Part shown: piece by piece, positions 1 to 64,000 of the stretch | Position numbering within the stretch: the stretch's first letter is position 1 | Layout of the letters: each line of letters starts with the position of its first letter | Source of the DNA: Silurus meridionalis | Lineage: Eukaryota > Chordata > Actinopteri > Siluriformes > Siluridae | Assembly (NCBI RefSeq): GCF_014805685.1 | Contig: NC_060886.1 | Location: forward strand, 18,032,608 to 18,096,607 | Reading direction: 5' to 3' | Length of the DNA stretch: 64,000 nt | Program-made: the position numbers and the translations under genes | Notes under the pieces: generated by a model | What the model saw: only the letters and a program-made list of their open reading frames with translations | Database searches by the model: none | Told to the model about the DNA's origin: nothing

Positions 1-1587
1 GGACATCTTTCTACAAAAGCAGTGTTATATTAAAGTTGTTTTGTTGTTAGGAGTTTATAGGACTTGAGTGTAGCCTGTGTGTTTGTGAAAGTTAATATTG
101 GAGTATCGGATGATCTTGTCACTGCACTCGCACAGATGCTGCGAGCAACATGACCCTCTTGCAAAAACAATAGTCTGTCAGAGACACTCAGTGACTGCAT
201 TCAGGCAAGAGTGTTAATATGATAGAGTGTAGGATATTTCCAGATTTTTTATTTACACTTTTTCCACCCCACGATGTTTTTTTTAATCTAACTGCTATAA
301 CTTAGCTGTGTGCCCTTTTGAGATGCTTGCATTTTTTTGTCCCTGCAAGCTGGTTTGTAATCTTTGTATTTATTGTGATATTTATTCATTTCTAAGAATT
401 GAATGTTCTGCTGCTAAGTAAGTTAAATTTTGGTCGTGTTTTGTTCAGAAGGGTGATTTTAGACCTCCATCTCTACTGTACGTAATGGATTTTGCTTTGG
501 AGACAGAGTGCGTTTTCAGGATTGCCTGTGGAGAACTGGTAAATGTTTGTTTCCAGCTAAAAATGGACCCATTAGAGACATCTGTCATAGGTTAGACTGC
601 ACTTACCATGTCCCCCTCAGCAAATAAATGAGAACTATGAAATATCCATCTCCCAGAGTACAACCCCCACCATCACTCACTCTGTCCTGCTGTAATTCAT
701 AATTCTGCCCGAGCCGCTGAGCGTGCACCATTTACCTTCTCCACTTCAACCTGCGTCCTAAATAAATGCGGCTATAGTGCACAGGGTCACATACAAGCGC
801 ACATATACATCACACACATCCAAGAACTGTGTTTCAAAATGTGCTGCATCTCTGATTTGCATGGAAGTTCATTTTGTGTGTTTTGTCAGTCATGTTTGTT
901 TGAGATATTAGGTCTGTGACTTGCTCTCACAGATTTGATAAGAATTATATTGAATCAATCCATGTGGCACTAATTCTTATTCCCACTTCTTTTACCCAAG
1001 TCCTTGTCTTACTCAAAACATTGTACCCTCTGATAAACATTACCTTAGTGACAAAACAGGCTTGAGTTTCTAGACACAGACTCACTTTGTGATCTAGTTT
1101 TCAACGGTCATTTTATAAGAGAATACATTTTTTTCTAACTTGAAATGGGATGAGCATTGTACATTGTAAGTCGGTGCAAGACTTGGCTCAACAGACACTC
1201 CACTTTGAGGTAGAGGTAATCTTCCTTAAATCCAATAATGTTGAGAGGATTGCTGAGCTCATAATGTGAAGCAGCAGTCTTCTGTGTCCAGTTTGCCTCC
1301 CTCTGGGTTTCTGTTCTTCTCTCTTGGGTAATTCACTTTGTTTAGCTTCTGTAGCTTGCAATGATCACTTAATATATTATTGTGAGTACTTTGCAATGGA
1401 AGCACTGAATGGACGCAGGATTTCGTTTTCCTTGTGAGTATAAGTCGCTTGCAAACAGTGCTTGTCCAATATAACAGTGAAAGTTCCTGTTTATACTTGT
1501 TAATCTGAACTGGATATTACAAACTCTGTAGGAAAGAATCTCTGTTCTGTAAATAATGAGGTGACTGTGATTCTGACTGGAGCTGTG
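1..1587. other. 5' flank or 5' non-coding part of myo3b
   Basis: No ORF of note and no repeat family recognised. It should contain the promoter or an intron after an untranslated exon, but I see no convincing TATA box, CpG island or start site. The stretch 600-790 is richer in GC than its surroundings and could be regulatory. Confidence 0.4.
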
Positions 1588-61825
<60,238 letters not shown>

Positions 61826-64000
61826 ATGAATGCACGGTGCTGCTGCTCAGCCTTGACCCCGAGCCCCAGCATAGTCCATAGCAGGGTAGGGTTTTACACA
61901 CACATACATACACACAACAGTCCAAAACAGGCAAAAAGTAAATCTGTTATCAGTAGTACTTTTTAGGGGGCCAGTGCGCCTGATTCATTATTGAGATTTT
62001 AATTTTTTAAAAAGTTTGTTCTCAGATTTGAGAGCTTCTCTCAAATAAATGTTTTTGGAAATTATTGACCTAGCTATCAAAACAAAAGTTGTAAAAATTT
62101 CTTATGAATTAAATAAAATTATAAAAAAAATATCAGTTACTAAAGTGCTTGTTGTAATTGAGGCTCCACTTGGAGAACACATACTGTGGCCTAGAACCTA
62201 AGCTAATCTCTAGATGTTCTCTTTCTAGCTTTTTTTCCTCTTTTTCTAGATATTATTATTCTGTATATTAACTGTCTGTTTGTCTGTCCCTCTCTTTTTC
62301 CTGATTATTTATTAATTTACCACACATTTTGCTTTGATATCCATGACAGTGCAGATTCTAAAATAAATACATAGTGACATCAATAACATGCTTAAACACA
62401 TTTAACAGAGGACTTGCTTTTCCTGGCATAAGGCGTTCTGTATTCAGACAGATCAGTGCTATTCTGTTCCTGCATAAAAATGTATTACCCAACTCCAGTC
62501 TGGTTTTGGTTTTGACCAATAAACACACTATATATTGTGTTCTAATGTCTTCAAATATTATCTTGGTTCTGTAGAAACAGGGCAGACTTAATGAGTCTAC
62601 AGAGAGAAACAACAAATCTAAAACTGGAGTTTTACAGTGAGGACCTCCCATGCTCTTCTCTTACAGGCTTTGTGCCTGTATCGAATACAGACTATCCGCA
62701 TCTCCATTTCAAAGCCTCAAATCTACTTATAAAGTGCAGGAAATTCTACAGTATTTATTCTCTTATTTAGATCTCTTGATATCGCTTTTTTTTCTTCATT
62801 AAATATATCTTATCAAATCAGTGATGATAAAATCACTTACTTGAAGCTTCTTTGAGGAGTGAGATAACCAGCTTTCCCTCTGATTATCCTTCTTTCCAGG
62901 AGAAAGAGAGCAACAGCTCTTAAAAAGCGATAAGGCTGTCAGGATTGTAATGCAATTCCTGCATATTTATACTATGTCTATTTACCAACTGTGAGACCTA
63001 CACTGAGTAAATGGTGTTGTACTAGTTGAGAATGGAACAACCACACTGTGGGAATAAATCAGCAAAAACATGTGTTTTTCCTACTGTATGGCCAAGAAGA
63101 TTTGTGGTGCTGCTTTTACAATTTACATATCATGCTTCATCTCGTTTTGTTGACACCCCAGGGCACTGCAAAGATTTTGATCTTCACAGGGTGAAAAAAA
63201 CTGAGTGTGCACTTGTGCATGTTTTTTTCTCACTGTCTCTGTGATGCAGTTTACACTTCAGAGGTGTGCCATTATACAGACCGAGATTAATTTCATTTGT
63301 TCACCAAAATGCACAGGGTAAACGTTACTTCAATTTTTTTTTAAGCGGTCATGGTCATTTTGTGTAAAAACATCCAGGTATATTTTTTAATACACTCAAT
63401 TAAACAAAATAGAAATGACTCAGAGACTCCAGATCAGTTCTTTTGCACATAATTATGTATTGTGTATTGTACTCAGAGTGTATCCTAGGTTTGAATTACT
63501 TGAATTACTAAGGTGTGTAGTTGCTTTGTTGTTCCTTAGAACTCTGAGATAATTCAAATATCTTCTCTTTTCTATATGAGAATATTCAGTCTCTCACAAG
63601 CTCTCAGGATGAAATAGGTCACTCCAAGAGCCTCAAGTCTTTATTTAAAATACATTGAATCCTTTAACAGAGATCTTGCTCCCTAGATCATTTTGGCCCT
63701 GCTTTGGCATGGAAATCAATTTGGAAAAAGCTCTCAAGTTTTTTTTGTGTTTCAGTGAAAACCTCTGAAGTACAGGGCCATGGTAGAGTTTCTCTTTCAC
63801 AAATTTCCTCTTGTCAGCATGTGTTCTGGCTAACCAAGAACTGAAAAAAATGCCACGAGTTACCTACAATTTAGTTTCTTGCAAAGTTGTGCTTTTGTTT
63901 TATCTTCCCACAAATGGGCCTCTTTATCAATAAGAGGTCTCTACAGACCAATGACTGACTTAGATGTTTCACTAAAGGTACACAAAGATGTAAACATAGG
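61826..64000 (+). other. myo3b 3' UTR and downstream flank
   Basis: No ORF resembling a protein. Possible poly(A) signals AATAAA lie at 62044-62049 and 62112-62117. The rest is AT-rich with nothing recognised. Confidence 0.5.
62044..62049 (+). terminator. Candidate poly(A) signal AATAAA
   Basis: First AATAAA in the sense strand, about 220 bases after the stop codon. A second copy is at 62112-62117. The hexamer is common in AT-rich DNA, so support is weak. Confidence 0.3.

Overview
This 64 kb window comes from a vertebrate, very probably a teleost fish. It is AT-rich and full of (CA)n, (TA)n and (GT)n microsatellites. It carries fish-type Tc1/mariner relics, non-LTR retrotransposon (LINE) fragments and tRNA-derived SINE pieces. 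The SINE 3' tail resembles those common in otophysan fish such as catfishes, but that placement is only a guess.

One protein-coding gene on the + strand fills almost the whole window: a class III unconventional myosin, best identified as myo3b. I assembled 34 coding exons between about 1588 and 61825 by joining ORF pieces at GT/AG sites with matching phases. Exons 1-8 (1588-15264) encode the N-terminal Ste20-like kinase, with all catalytic motifs intact. Exon 9 is a linker. Exons 10-27 (17947-41719) encode the myosin motor, with P-loop, switch I and switch II. Exons 27-29 encode three IQ motifs. Exons 30-34 encode a short tail ending in the tail-homology-I region, which in mammals binds espin-1. 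The kinase is known to tune the motor and the tail delivers cargo to the tips of stereocilia, filopodia and photoreceptor calycal processes.

Two things stand out in the gene. First, exon 27 has an apparent one-base deletion in a GGG run at 41699-41701. It breaks the frame just before the second IQ motif and leads to a stop early in exon 28, so this is either a sequence error or a truncating allele. Second, a 21-nt microexon at 35056-35076 with strong splice sites would insert seven residues into loop 2, the actin-binding loop.

The introns hold most of the other content. There are Tc1-like relics at 11569-12035, 24915-26063, 45240-46287, 55436-55740 and 55953-57056. LINE pieces lie at 22840-23415, 38895-39440, 50528-51395 and 53560-54230. 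A 107-bp MITE-like element sits at 8646-8752, and SINE fragments at 23463-23645 and 28751-28850. A few higher-GC islands without repeat signatures look like candidate conserved enhancers. No second host gene, tRNA, rRNA or CRISPR array was found. Upstream (1-1587) and downstream (61826-64000) I see only flanking or untranslated DNA.
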